From: Marinomonas transparens
GTDB taxonomy: Bacteria > Pseudomonadota > Gammaproteobacteria > Pseudomonadales > Marinomonadaceae
NCBI RefSeq assembly: GCF_016463975.1
Contig: NZ_JAEMNX010000003.1
Span: 1 to 64,000 of the forward strand
Direction of reading: 5' to 3'
DNA: 64,000 bases
The notes below the pieces were generated by a model. That model made no database searches and was not told where the DNA came from. It was given only the letters and a program-made list of their open reading frames with translations. Shown here piece by piece: positions 38,038 through 47,870 of this stretch (its first letter is position 1; each line of letters begins with the position of its first letter). Both the position numbers and the translations under genes were made by a program.

Positions 38038-39204
38038 TCACACGCCCAAGCTTACCAAAAAATCAGACCAATCTTGCATCATGGCCCTACGCTCTGGCAT
38101 GTATTCGGCATGATTATAAGCGCGGCGCTGGCCCTTTCTTTCCATGTGCGAAAGCTGCCTTTCGATTAAGTCTTCCCTGTACCCCATTTCATTAAGCATG
38201 GTGGATGCGGTACTCCTAAAACCGTGACCGCTAAAATCCCCCCGATACCCTAACCTTTCAATGACTCGATTTATGGTGGTTGAACTCATAGACCGTGACG
38301 GGTCACGCGCATTGGGAAACATCAGTTCATGCCCACCGTTGTATTTTCTGAGCTCTTCAATTAAGGCTAGGGATTGGGTAGATAATGGCACAACGTGCTT
38401 TGTAGACATTTTCATTACTTCTTCAGGAAAAATAATGGTATCACCTTCTAAAAACGACCATTTCATTGAACGAAGCTCTTTTGTTCTTATAAAGGTGTTG
38501 GCCATCAACTTAATGGCAATAACCGTGGGCGGAAACCCTTTGTATAAGGCTAGTTTTTCAAAGAAATCTATTAACTGAGGTTTTTCTAGCGGTGGGTTAT
38601 GTCGCACTTTTGGGCGTTTTATCACGCCAGCCAAAAACACGGTTGGATCAGCCTCAACAAGCAAACGTGCACCAGCATAACGGAACACTTGCCCCATGAA
38701 TTGACGGGCCAATAATGCCACAGTGGGCGCCCCTCTTTTTTCTATCGTTTCCAATATTTCCAGCAAATAGGGCGCGGTGATTCTTGATATAGGCATACCC
38801 CCAATGACCGGGTAAACATCGCGAGCCATGATACTATTCCATTGACTGACATAGTGATCACTAAGCCCCTCTTTTTTCTTTTCAAAAAACACTTCACTCA
38901 CTGCAAAAAAGGTACTGGAATCCTCTCGCTTTTCCCTTAACGCCTCGGCTTTTTTTTCTATGTTTGGATCAACACCTAGGGATATTTGCTCGGCCACTTT
39001 GTCTCGTTCGCGCCTCGCTTGGTAAAGGCTCACCATGGGATATTCCCCAATAGTAAACAGCCCATCTTTTCCACGAAGCTTAAACCGAACCCGCCAGTAT
39101 TTTTTACCACTTACCCGTACATGCAAATATAAACGATCACCATCAAAAACCTTATAAGGCTTATCTCTTGGCTTTAGCGCTTTAATTTTTAAGTCTGTCA
39201 GCAT
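38038..39204 (-). CDS. Tyrosine integrase (P4-type)
   Basis: A 388-residue site-specific recombinase. The N-terminal arm-binding domain is of the DUF4102 type (LTDLKIKALKPRDKPYKVFD). The catalytic domain has Arg in FIRTKELRSMKW, HGFRSTASTML (His-x-x-Arg), a later His in QLSHMERKGQ and the nucleophile Tyr in RAYNHAEYMPERRAMM. It catalyses integration and excision at the 23-bp core. The start codon is 165 bases from attR, and a GTTACCCC-type site lies 3 bases upstream of the ATG, consistent with autoregulation. Confidence 0.92.
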   Translation of the reverse strand: MLTDLKIKALKPRDKPYKVFDGDRLYLHVRVSGKKYWRVRFKLRGKDGLFTIGEYPMVSLYQARRERDKVAEQISLGVDPNIEKKAEALREKREDSSTFFAVSEVFFEKKKEGLSDHYVSQWNSIMARDVYPVIGGMPISRITAPYLLEILETIEKRGAPTVALLARQFMGQVFRYAGARLLVEADPTVFLAGVIKRPKVRHNPPLEKPQLIDFFEKLALYKGFPPTVIAIKLMANTFIRTKELRSMKWSFLEGDTIIFPEEVMKMSTKHVVPLSTQSLALIEELRKYNGGHELMFPNARDPSRSMSSTTINRVIERLGYRGDFSGHGFRSTASTMLNEMGYREDLIERQLSHMERKGQRRAYNHAEYMPERRAMMQDWSDFLVSLGV

Positions 39205-39206
39205 CT

Positions 39207-39254
39207 AAGGGGTAACGCCTTTTTAATTTAAGTTACCCCCGATGTTACCCCTAC
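39207..39254. promoter_or_regulatory. Putative integrase arm-type sites, right end
   Basis: Contains two tandem GTTACCCC units (39227..39254), matching 86..113 at 25 of 28, plus one inverted copy at 39207..39216 abutting the integrase start. Confidence 0.55.
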
Positions 39255-39369
39255 CCTGCCCAGCTTTCCACAAACAAACGGAAACAAGTAAAAACAACTA
39301 AACATGCATAAACAAAGGGGTCACAAACAAAGGGAAACAATCAAAGACTAAAAAAGAAGGGAATGGTGG

Positions 39370-39392
39370 TTATCGATCATCAAAAGCATTAA
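39370..39392. repeat. attR: attR core (23-bp direct repeat)
   Basis: Identical to 19..41. Defines the right edge of the prophage; excision would remove 39,351 bp. Confidence 0.9.
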
Positions 39393-39695
39393 AAAAACCA
39401 ACCCGTTGATTTTATTGGCCTTTATTAAAAAACCAATAAATATTACCCTTTTTGCCCTACACACTTAAAAATAATGGCAAACGACTGTCGATTTTAAAGG
39501 ATTTAAAGCTGTAACACTAATCCCTTTCACCTTCTCTAAAACTAGAGGTATTGTCATATTCATTCGCTAAGCTTCTTGTTATAAACAACCAAGCTGTCAA
39601 TAAAAGCAAGCTAAAACAAAGTCTTGTTTGATAAACACAAGGCGATAGCTCACACTAACTCACCTCTTCATTATTTAGCGTTTTAAGGATGTTCT
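39393..39695 (+). other. Host intergenic region between attR and mgtE
   Basis: Contains an AT-rich inverted repeat TTTATTGG / CCAATAAA (39411..39440) close to attR, possibly the terminator of the host gene left of the prophage before integration. The mgtE promoter must lie in the rest. No further gene is seen. Confidence 0.5.
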
Positions 39696-41027
39696 ATGCA
39701 AAACCAAATTGCAGATCTCATCGAAACCCTAATTCAAGACGATTACTCGCCTGACGCAGTCAATAAAGCCATGTCAGCACTGACGCCTGATGATGTGGCA
39801 CTCGCACTTGAGTCATTACCACTCGCGCAACGTAAGCAGGCATGGGAAAGTATAAAATACGCAAACCGCCTTGATATCTTAGTGGAAATGCGCGGCGAAT
39901 CTCGTCAATTATTGCTTCGAGAACTAGATGATATTGAAATTGAAACGTTATTTTCAGATGTCGACGCAGAAGATCTATTAGAAATAGCAGACTCACTGCC
40001 TAACCGCTTGGTCGACATCGCCCTCAATCAAATGGACAACAAGCAACGTGAATATTACCAACAGGGTATTGTTTACGATGATGATATAGTCGGTCGCTGG
40101 ATCAATCATGACCTACTGATTGCCTCACAATCTATTCGAGCTTCAGAAGCCCTTAGACTGCTGAAGAAAAAAACACCCAACTATACGGACATGGTGTATC
40201 TGGTAAACCGAACTGGCCGATGGGTCGGTTGTGTAAGGTTCGAGCAACTTTTTAAAGCCCAAGATCACGAGCCTGTTTCAAACCTAATCGATGAAGACTG
40301 TTCTTTTATTCTCGCCAACACAGAACTCACCAAGGCCTCTGAATTACTTGAGCACTCGGGACTAACAGCACTCCCTGTGGTCGATGAAAACCATGTTTTG
40401 CTCGGGCGTTTTCATGCAGGACTTGCCATGGAAACTTGGCGACTAGCAAATGAAGCTCAGCAGATGTCAACGGCAGGCCTGAATGAAGAGTCAGACTTAT
40501 TTGCTCCAGTAAAGTGTAGCGCCGCCAATCGCGGCATCTGGCTAGGCATTAATTTACTCACCGCCTTTTTGGCCTCTGCCTTCATTAATTTATTTGAAGC
40601 AACACTGCAACAGGTCGTCGCCCTAGCGGTACTAATGCCAGTCGTTGCTTCTATGGGTGGCATTGCAGGCAGCCAAACACTTACCCTCATTGTAAGAGGT
40701 TTAGCGCTAGGGCAAATCACCCGAAGTAACTTAAAATCTCTGCTCTCAAAAGAACTAAAAGTAGGTGGTTTGAATGGCGTCTTATGGGCCATAATCATTG
40801 GCATCATTACCCTTTGGTGGTTTAACAATCCAATGTTAGGTGTAGTAATTGCCTTAGCCATTATTTTGAACATAGTCATGGCCGCCCTATTTGGCGTATT
40901 AATTCCTGTTCTGCTGGATAAATTACGCATTGATCCAGCCCTATCTGGGTCCGTTGTGCTAACAACAGTGACAGATATTGCAGGCTTTGTTGCCTTCCTA
41001 GGGTTAGGCACCATCTTGCTACTTTAG
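39696..41027 (+). CDS. mgtE: Magnesium transporter MgtE
   Basis: A 443-residue inner-membrane Mg2+ channel. Order: N-terminal MgtE superhelical domain (1-130, with SALTPDDVALALESLP), two CBS domains (about 135-255, VYLVNRTGRWVGCVRFEQL), then five membrane helices starting near 285 (GIWLGINLLTAFLASAFINL) with the pore motif PVVASMGGIAGSQT. Intracellular Mg2+ bound between the soluble domains closes the channel. GGATG-type site before the ATG; monocistronic or co-transcribed with the mscS-family gene 57 bases later. Confidence 0.93.
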   Translation: MQNQIADLIETLIQDDYSPDAVNKAMSALTPDDVALALESLPLAQRKQAWESIKYANRLDILVEMRGESRQLLLRELDDIEIETLFSDVDAEDLLEIADSLPNRLVDIALNQMDNKQREYYQQGIVYDDDIVGRWINHDLLIASQSIRASEALRLLKKKTPNYTDMVYLVNRTGRWVGCVRFEQLFKAQDHEPVSNLIDEDCSFILANTELTKASELLEHSGLTALPVVDENHVLLGRFHAGLAMETWRLANEAQQMSTAGLNEESDLFAPVKCSAANRGIWLGINLLTAFLASAFINLFEATLQQVVALAVLMPVVASMGGIAGSQTLTLIVRGLALGQITRSNLKSLLSKELKVGGLNGVLWAIIIGIITLWWFNNPMLGVVIALAIILNIVMAALFGVLIPVLLDKLRIDPALSGSVVLTTVTDIAGFVAFLGLGTILLL

Positions 41028-41084
41028 TAAAATAAAATGAAAGCCCCCTTATTTTCCACCAATTAATAAAATAGAGACTACGTA

Positions 41085-42200
41085 ATGACCTGGGAAACGA
41101 TCCATTTATATTTAGGCTTTGGTGACATCAAGATGCACTGGATTATCAAAGTATTCTTAGTTGTATTGGCGACACTTTGTATAAAGTTCATCGTTACCCG
41201 TATTTTAATGAACATAGATAAGCAACTAACTCGTACAAAAACACCTTGGGACAATGTGCTTATCAAAGCAGCTAAAAAACCTGCAGGCGCTTTTATTTGG
41301 TTAGTCGGACTCATTATCGCCGCTGAAATTTCCGGTTCGGAGCTAGACCCTAAACTCTCTTCCCTAATCGCTGCGATTCGTGACGTGGGGGTCATCGTCA
41401 TACTGACTTGGTTTGTTTTGCGCTGTATATCAGAATCTGAAACTGCACTCACTAGCTCAGAAAAAATAAAAACTAAAGTTGATCACACAACCGCCAGCGC
41501 CATCAGCAAGTTATTAAGAGCTTCTGTCATCATCACCTCCGCTCTTGTCGTATTACAAACGCTTGGCTACAGTATTTCAGGTGTATTAGCTTTCGGAGGT
41601 ATTGGTGGCATCGCTGTTGGTTTTGCCGCAAAAGATCTACTGGCTAATTTCTTCGGCGGTTTAATGGTCTACCTAGATCGTCCCTTTGCCATTGGCGACT
41701 GGATTCGCTCACCAGATCAAAATATAGAAGGAACCGTGGAGCATATTGGATGGAGACAGACGCGAATCCGCACCTTTGAAAAACGCCCATTATACGTACC
41801 AAATGCCACCTTCTCGCTGATTTCTGTGGAAAACCCTTCACGCATGACTCATCGTCGTATCAATGAAACTATTGGCGTACGTTATGATGACTTCAGTCTT
41901 TTACCCGCTCTACTGGCTGACATAAAAGACATGATAGCTAACCATGAAGAGCTAGATACTAATCAGACCTATATGGTGAATTTCAATCAATTTGGACCGT
42001 CTTCACTCGACTTTTTTATCTATGCCTATACAAAAACCGTTGACTGGCGCACCTACCATAATGTGAAACAGGACGTATTATTCAAAGCCATGGAAATAAT
42101 AGCATCCCATGGCGCTGAAGTGGCTTTCCCGACCCATACCATACACATGGCAGCAAACGAAAAAATTGACCTCAGCCCTACCTCAGATACAAAAGACTAA
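41085..42200 (+). CDS. MscS-family mechanosensitive channel
   Basis: A 371-residue small-conductance mechanosensitive channel homologue. Four or so N-terminal membrane segments end in the pore helix GVLAFGGIGGIAVGFAAKDLLANFFGG near 175-200, rich in Gly/Ala as in MscS TM3. The cytoplasmic beta domain follows (FAIGDWIRS, VEHIGWRQTRIRT, VPNATFSL). It would release solutes on osmotic downshock. It is followed by a strong bidirectional terminator. Confidence 0.88.
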   Translation: MTWETIHLYLGFGDIKMHWIIKVFLVVLATLCIKFIVTRILMNIDKQLTRTKTPWDNVLIKAAKKPAGAFIWLVGLIIAAEISGSELDPKLSSLIAAIRDVGVIVILTWFVLRCISESETALTSSEKIKTKVDHTTASAISKLLRASVIITSALVVLQTLGYSISGVLAFGGIGGIAVGFAAKDLLANFFGGLMVYLDRPFAIGDWIRSPDQNIEGTVEHIGWRQTRIRTFEKRPLYVPNATFSLISVENPSRMTHRRINETIGVRYDDFSLLPALLADIKDMIANHEELDTNQTYMVNFNQFGPSSLDFFIYAYTKTVDWRTYHNVKQDVLFKAMEIIASHGAEVAFPTHTIHMAANEKIDLSPTSDTKD

Positions 42201-42210
42201 CGCCAGAAAC

Positions 42211-42242
42211 AAAAATGCCAAACTAAATCGTTTGGCATTTTT
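42211..42242. terminator. Bidirectional terminator
   Basis: AAAAATGCCAAAC / GTTTGGCATTTTT with a 6-base loop between the convergent mscS-family and gph genes. Confidence 0.92.
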
Positions 42243-42264
42243 CAATTCGCTTCAAAACCTTCGA

Positions 42265-42945
42265 TTAAACAAGTAACTCTGTCAAATCATCTATCACAGC
42301 ATCGGCTCCTAAAGAAGCAAGATCGACGCCCTGATGATAGCCATAGGTTACTAAAGCACATTTAAAGCCGGCATTGTTAGCGGCACGAAAATCGGTAATG
42401 GAGTCACCAATCATCAGGCATTTTTCTGGCAACGCCTCAATAGATTCACTGCAATGCAATAAAGGCAAAGCGGATGGCTTTTTCTCTTCTAGGGTATCAC
42501 CACCTAACAACCAGCCAAATTGCTCCGTCAACTCAAAATGATCAAGAATCGGTTTCACAAAAACGCTCGGTTTATTGGTCACTAAAGCAACCGGAACACC
42601 ATTATGCTTAAAAGCTTTCAGTAGTGCTTGTACATTAGGATAAAGGGTCGTTTTATTCGTGAGATGATTACGATAATGAAGCAAGAAAATACGGTAGGCT
42701 TCTTCATGTTTGTTAGCGTCAATGTTGGCCCATTGCAGCGCCTGCTCCACTAACTTTGACGCCCCAAAGCCGATCCAGCCTCTAACTCGTTCTTCCCCAG
42801 CCAAAGCGACACCAAAATCGGTTAAAAAAGCGTCTACCGCAATAGCTAGATCGGGAACACTGTCAACTAAAGTGCCATCCAAATCCAAACAAACCAACTC
42901 AGGCCAACCTTCAAACCATTCCTTAAAGTGTTTTGGTACTTTCAT
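42265..42945 (-). CDS. gph: Phosphoglycolate phosphatase
   Basis: A 226-residue HAD-superfamily hydrolase that removes phosphate from 2-phosphoglycolate formed by DNA repair. HAD motif I LDLDGTLVDSVPDLAIA, motif II VALVTNKPS, motif III Lys in EKKPSALPL and motif IV MIGDSITDFRAANNAG. Shares a base with the rpe stop; gph-rpe is a common proteobacterial pair. Confidence 0.9.
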   Translation of the reverse strand: MKVPKHFKEWFEGWPELVCLDLDGTLVDSVPDLAIAVDAFLTDFGVALAGEERVRGWIGFGASKLVEQALQWANIDANKHEEAYRIFLLHYRNHLTNKTTLYPNVQALLKAFKHNGVPVALVTNKPSVFVKPILDHFELTEQFGWLLGGDTLEEKKPSALPLLHCSESIEALPEKCLMIGDSITDFRAANNAGFKCALVTYGYHQGVDLASLGADAVIDDLTELLV

Positions 42946-43616
42946 TAACGAACTCCCTCTAATTCTAGACGCATTGCGTCAATCACAGCCTTGTAATCAT
43001 CTTTACCAAAAATGGCAGAGCCAGCCACAAACGTATCAGCACCTGCTCTGGCAATGTCAGCAATATTTTTTTCACTCACACCACCGTCTACTTCAAGACG
43101 AATATCGTAACCACTAGCGTCTATCATGGCACGCGCCTCACGCAGTTTATCCAGTGTTCCAGGAATAAAAGATTGTCCTCCAAACCCTGGATTAACTGAC
43201 ATAAGCAATACCATATCAAGCTTATCCATAACATGCTTGAGGTGATGCAAAGGCGTAGCAGGGTTAAAAACCAACCCAGCTTTACAGCCACCATCACGAA
43301 TCATTTGCAAAGAACGATCGATATGCTCACTCGCTTCCGGATGAAAAGTAATAAACGAAGCACCCGCTTCAATAAAGTCACCAATCATACGGTCGACCGG
43401 CTTCACCATCAGATGCACATCGATATCTGCCGTCACACCATGTTTGCGTAACGCTTTACAAACCATGGGGCCAATCGTCAGATTAGGAACATAGTGGTTA
43501 TCCATCACATCAAAATGAATGATATCGGCTCCCGATGCTAACACCTGATCAACTTCCTCTCCTAGACGAGCAAAGTCGGCAGAAAGGATCGAAGGGGCAA
43601 TGAAAAAATCATTCAT
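42945..43616 (-). CDS. rpe: Ribulose-phosphate 3-epimerase
   Basis: A 223-residue TIM-barrel enzyme interconverting ribulose-5-phosphate and xylulose-5-phosphate in the pentose phosphate pathway. Start chosen at [19 protein letters not shown] (43616) with CTGGAG upstream; a GTG seven codons earlier is in frame. Metal and catalytic motifs: [37 protein letters not shown] and [11 protein letters not shown]. Confidence 0.93.
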   Translation of the reverse strand: MNDFFIAPSILSADFARLGEEVDQVLASGADIIHFDVMDNHYVPNLTIGPMVCKALRKHGVTADIDVHLMVKPVDRMIGDFIEAGASFITFHPEASEHIDRSLQMIRDGGCKAGLVFNPATPLHHLKHVMDKLDMVLLMSVNPGFGGQSFIPGTLDKLREARAMIDASGYDIRLEVDGGVSEKNIADIARAGADTFVAGSAIFGKDDYKAVIDAMRLELEGVR

Positions 43617-43702
43617 ATCTGGCTCCAGCAATGACACAATAAAAGAAGATTTGAAATTTGGACGCTATTTTAACAAGGCATGTAAAAGAAGTATTGAAAA
43701 CA

Positions 43703-44665
43703 ATGAAGAAAAATTATGCTCTGTTTATTTCCCTGCTAACCACTCTGGCTGTCAACACCAGTTCTGTTCTTGCAGCCGATGAACCTCAAAATACAACAAC
43801 GCCAACAACCGATAAAAACGACACTCCACGAGTCGCCCCAACACCGCAAGCCACCAGAATAAAGGCACTAGAAGCCGATTTAACAAAAAAAAACCTCCAA
43901 CATCAAATTCTCACATTGGAAGCTGACGGGACGCCTTTTTTAGCCCTATATGAACCCTCTCTCACCAGCTCAACCCAAGGCTGCGTCATCTTGATACATG
44001 CAGACAATGAGCACCCAAACTGGCCTAGCGCCATCAGTCCATTACGTAATGCTTTACCAAGTTATAGCTGGTGTACGCTGTCTATAGAGGTTCCCGACAT
44101 TATAAAACGGGCCATTCCAGTAAAAGTGACACCGATAAGTACAGAAGACGATGATAACAAAGAAAAAATCAGCCTTCCTAATCAACAAATCGTCTTTGCA
44201 AGAATTCAGGCTGCCATTGCTCAAGCAAAAAGCGATGAGGTAGAAAGCTTTGTTTTTCTTGGTTACAAAACAGGTGCCAGTTACGCCCTCAACTTTTTAG
44301 TGGAAAACAAAAGCAGCGGCGAAGCCTTAGTCTTAATCGACATGGAAACACCTGAAGCAACGCCCAATCACGACATAGCACAACTCATCAGGCAAATACC
44401 TCAACCTATACTGGATTACTACACTAATAATAATGCTAGCAAGCAGCAGTTTGCGTTATGGCGACAACAAGCTGCCAATCAGCGAAAAAATACGATAGGT
44501 GATTTTATTCAATTGGATGCACAACCAGATAGAGCGCATGGCAATGACAGTAAACCGTTATTAATCCAGCGAGTACGAGGTTTTTTAAAGCAGAATACGA
44601 GTCAAGTTGACCAGCAAAAGCCTTTTCCTGAATATAAAAAAGGGCTTTTCTACAAAAGCCCCTAA
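43703..44665 (+). CDS. DUF3530 family secreted protein
   Basis: A 320-residue protein if started at MKKNYALFISLLTTLAVNTS (43703), which gives a clear signal peptide ending near SSVLA-ADEP. The rest resembles an alpha/beta-hydrolase fold: GCVILIHADNEHPNW, SFVFLGYKTGASYALNFLV (nucleophile-elbow-like but without a canonical G-x-S-x-G) and a C-terminal LDAQPDRAHGNDSKPL. The DUF3530 family is periplasmic and of unknown function. The end of the gene overlaps the djlA terminator. Confidence 0.7.
   Translation: MKKNYALFISLLTTLAVNTSSVLAADEPQNTTTPTTDKNDTPRVAPTPQATRIKALEADLTKKNLQHQILTLEADGTPFLALYEPSLTSSTQGCVILIHADNEHPNWPSAISPLRNALPSYSWCTLSIEVPDIIKRAIPVKVTPISTEDDDNKEKISLPNQQIVFARIQAAIAQAKSDEVESFVFLGYKTGASYALNFLVENKSSGEALVLIDMETPEATPNHDIAQLIRQIPQPILDYYTNNNASKQQFALWRQQAANQRKNTIGDFIQLDAQPDRAHGNDSKPLLIQRVRGFLKQNTSQVDQQKPFPEYKKGLFYKSP
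44634..44662 (-). terminator. Terminator of djlA inside DUF3530 3' end
   Basis: GGGCTTTT / AAAAGCCC hairpin; on the minus strand followed by T6. It ends djlA while encoding the last residues of the convergent gene. Confidence 0.7.
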
Positions 44666-44696
44666 GAATTCAGCTTTATCTACTTAGACAAAATGT

Positions 44697-45488
44697 TTAT
44701 TTTCGAGAGTTTTTAACTAACTCATAAGCGGATTGAATTTCCTGAGTTCGCTCTTTAGCCAACTCAATCATTTCATTAGGTAAACCTTGTGAACTTAACT
44801 TATCCGGATGATTCTGACTCATCAACCTGCGATAAGCTTTCTTGATCTCAGCATCACTCATTTCAAGCGTAACCCCTAGAGCATCGTAAGCTGCTTTCAA
44901 TAAGTCCTTCGAGTTCATGCCGTTCGGTGATGATTGATAGCCCTCCCTAAAATGAGCTTGCTGCTTAACCTGAACATGTATCGCTTCAAATTCAGCAACC
45001 GTTACCCCAAGATGCGCACACACCTGAGATACCAATGATTTTTCTTCAACACTAAAATGGCCATCTGCATAGGCGGAGACCAGCAAAATCTCTAACAAAG
45101 TACGAGTCAAGTTTCCTGGACCAACAACGGCTTTAAAATGTTCTAATACCGCAAATAGGTCAAAATTTGCTGATTTACCCTCATTAAACAACTGCTTAGC
45201 CTGCTCTTGGGCAGTTGGAGACAACCTAAGGCGCTGCATAACGGCTTGCGCTAATTGTATTTCAGCTTCCGACACCTGACCGTCGGCTTTTGCCAAGCGC
45301 CCCATCAAAAGAAATAATGTACGAAAAAATGCCTCTTGTTGAAGACGCACATTGCCACGGCCAGCCATACCAATAAAAGCCCCGCCGCTCTGGCTCCTAT
45401 CAATGACCCCTCCTATGATAAAACCCAACAAACCACCCAGAAATCCGGCTAAAATATAACCCAAAATTGCGCAGACAATTTTCCACAT
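44697..45488 (-). CDS. djlA: Co-chaperone DjlA
   Basis: A 263-residue membrane-anchored DnaK co-chaperone. N-terminal Gly-rich transmembrane helix (ILGYILAGFLGGLLGFIIGG), central TerB domain (about 55-170, LMGRLAKADGQVSEAEIQLA), C-terminal J-domain with HPD in MSQNHPDKLSSQG. It stimulates DnaK at the inner membrane. It diverges from lptD. Confidence 0.9.
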   Translation of the reverse strand: MWKIVCAILGYILAGFLGGLLGFIIGGVIDRSQSGGAFIGMAGRGNVRLQQEAFFRTLFLLMGRLAKADGQVSEAEIQLAQAVMQRLRLSPTAQEQAKQLFNEGKSANFDLFAVLEHFKAVVGPGNLTRTLLEILLVSAYADGHFSVEEKSLVSQVCAHLGVTVAEFEAIHVQVKQQAHFREGYQSSPNGMNSKDLLKAAYDALGVTLEMSDAEIKKAYRRLMSQNHPDKLSSQGLPNEMIELAKERTQEIQSAYELVKNSRK

Positions 45489-45617
45489 AAAGATATTTCT
45501 CCAGAATCGGTAGCCCCTATGGGCCTGCTTAGATTATCATTTACTTTATAATATGGACCCATCTTATGGGCACGGTCCGATTTCGGACTATCATTATTGA
45601 TAGTAAGTATACCCTGC

Positions 45618-47867
45618 ATGGTTAAGCATTTACGCATCTGCGCTTTATTTTTTCACAGTCTTTTCATCTTGCCGTTAGCACAAGCAGACCAATGGGACTG
45701 GGTTCCTCGGGGGGCTCTAAGCACAGACCAACAGTCTCAGCTCAACCAATATTGCCATGGTTCCTACCTTGATGGCTGGCAAGCAAGAGATACCAGTGGC
45801 ACAGACTTGAGCGCCGATAGCATTGTCCGTGACGAAAAAGGTCTCATCCATTTACAGGGTAAAGCTCAGATTGCTCAGTCAGGATCAATACTCTCTGCCA
45901 ACAGCATTAAAGGTGTTCCCGGCCAATACTATAATGCGGATGGTAATGTCAGCCTACGCCGGAAAGGACAACTGGTACGCAGCTCAAGCGCCTATGTTTC
46001 AAACACCGATGCCGCCCCCACTGAGTTTATTGATGCAAAATTTATCAGCCACCAAACTGGCGCCCGATTGGAAGCAAAGTCCTTATTACAGGATAAAAGT
46101 GGCATCATTTTTATTCAGGAAGGTTTTTTTACTACCTGTGAACCAGACAGCGATAGCTGGAAGCTGTATGGTAGCGCCATTGAGCTCAATACAATCAGCG
46201 GCTTCGGAACGGCAAGGCATGTACAAATCCGTCTGTCTGACATTCCTGTTTTTTATGTGCCCTGGTTACGCTTTCCAATAGATAACCGACGCCAAACAGG
46301 GTTTCTTTTTCCACGCTTTGGTTTTTCAACAAAAGATGGTCTCAGCCTATCCACACCCTTTTATTGGAATATTGCCGCAAACTATGACGCAACCATCACC
46401 CCCCAGCTCATTCAAAATAAAGGGGAAGGTATTGATTTAGAATTTCGTCATTTAAGCCCTTACGGAAACACAAGCTATGAACAATCTTCTTTTTTTGATA
46501 ACGACGAAGGTGAGCAAACCCTATTAAAACTGAAGTCGGATCAAGCATTCAATCAATACTTTAGCGCTGGATTGCTACTAGAAGATAATCCAACTCAAGA
46601 CAAATACCCTGAGGCCAATAGCACCTCCATCGGAGAAAAAGATAATTACGAACGCAGTGCTTATTTTGCTTTCAATAACGGAAATTTCAACAATAAAATA
46701 ACCTACCGCACTTACTATACGCCGGATAACAGTCTAGATAAGCCATTCGAATGGGTACCTAGAATAGACAGTTCCTACCGCTTCGCGACTCATTACCTTG
46801 ACTACTCTCTTGCCGCACAATATACGGATTTCTATGATCCAGACGAAAACAACTTCGATGGCCAGCGACTAGTATTCAATCAAGACCTCCAATTCAATTT
46901 CAGCAATACTTGGGGAAGCCTCACTCCTGGGGTTCTAACCAAATATCGAGATTATAATCTTCACGCCTACACAACAGATACAGATAGCACGACCTCTGTT
47001 GAGCACGTCTCAGGATATCTTGATGCAAAAATTGTATTTGAACGTAGCTTATTAATGAGTAGCAATGACCAGTGGCGCCAAACCCTAGAACCGCGCCTAA
47101 GCTACCTCAACGCTCCGTTTGAAGACCAGGATCTTATTCCAAATTTTGATGCCAGCTTACCAACCATGACCTACTCACAAGCTTTTAGTCACCAACGTTT
47201 TAGTGGCAATGATCGTATCGGCGACACTGAGCAGGTGACTCTAGGGTTAGAAAGTCGTCTATATGATGCAAATAATAATGAAAGATGGACCTTCAAAGCA
47301 GGACAGCTCTTCTATTTAGAAGACCGCTATGTTGGTATTAGCGGCGTAACCGATGAGAATATTATTGTTGATGATTCAAAACGCAGCGATTTACTGACCT
47401 CAGCCAGTTACAATGGTGATCGTTATAACTTAACCAGTAATTTGAATTACGACCTAGACAATGACAACGTCGCTTTGGCACAAATTACAGCCAAAATGGA
47501 ACCTGTTGACGATGTCAAGGTGAACTTAAGTTACCTATACACAATCAATAATACGGACCCTGATAACAACGCCAAGCAAGCTAGCATAGGAACGATTTTC
47601 CCTATTAGCCAACATTGGTCAATGTTTTCTCAATACACTTATGACTTTTTAAAGCAGGATGCCATTCGACAAGTTTCAGGCTTAGGCTATGAAAATTGCT
47701 GTATCAAAGTATCCTTGAGCTATCAAGATTGGCTCAATGATGACAGTAAATTTGATCGAGGCATCTTTTTACAATTTATTTTACGCAGTTTAAGCACTGC
47801 TGGTCGTGCAAACGAAGAAACCAGCATTGCCAATGACTATTGGAACCAAGGAAAAGTTGGATATTAA
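45618..47867 (+). CDS. lptD: LPS assembly outer membrane protein LptD
   Basis: A 749-residue outer-membrane beta-barrel that inserts lipopolysaccharide with LptE. Start at MVKHLRICALFFHSLFILPL gives a signal peptide cleaved near AQA-DQW; a TTG seven codons earlier is also in frame. Periplasmic OstA jelly-roll (about 60-190) with FTTCEPDSDSWKLYG, then the LptD barrel; C-terminal GLGYENCCIKVSLSYQDW contains the conserved Cys pair. First gene of the lptD-surA-pdxA-rsmA-apaG-apaH operon. Confidence 0.93.
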   Translation: MVKHLRICALFFHSLFILPLAQADQWDWVPRGALSTDQQSQLNQYCHGSYLDGWQARDTSGTDLSADSIVRDEKGLIHLQGKAQIAQSGSILSANSIKGVPGQYYNADGNVSLRRKGQLVRSSSAYVSNTDAAPTEFIDAKFISHQTGARLEAKSLLQDKSGIIFIQEGFFTTCEPDSDSWKLYGSAIELNTISGFGTARHVQIRLSDIPVFYVPWLRFPIDNRRQTGFLFPRFGFSTKDGLSLSTPFYWNIAANYDATITPQLIQNKGEGIDLEFRHLSPYGNTSYEQSSFFDNDEGEQTLLKLKSDQAFNQYFSAGLLLEDNPTQDKYPEANSTSIGEKDNYERSAYFAFNNGNFNNKITYRTYYTPDNSLDKPFEWVPRIDSSYRFATHYLDYSLAAQYTDFYDPDENNFDGQRLVFNQDLQFNFSNTWGSLTPGVLTKYRDYNLHAYTTDTDSTTSVEHVSGYLDAKIVFERSLLMSSNDQWRQTLEPRLSYLNAPFEDQDLIPNFDASLPTMTYSQAFSHQRFSGNDRIGDTEQVTLGLESRLYDANNNERWTFKAGQLFYLEDRYVGISGVTDENIIVDDSKRSDLLTSASYNGDRYNLTSNLNYDLDNDNVALAQITAKMEPVDDVKVNLSYLYTINNTDPDNNAKQASIGTIFPISQHWSMFSQYTYDFLKQDAIRQVSGLGYENCCIKVSLSYQDWLNDDSKFDRGIFLQFILRSLSTAGRANEETSIANDYWNQGKVGY

Positions 47868-47870
47868 ACC

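Noticed and set aside
40457..41014. 185-codon minus-strand frame within mgtE
   Set aside because: Mirror frame of a conserved membrane protein; no initiation signals.
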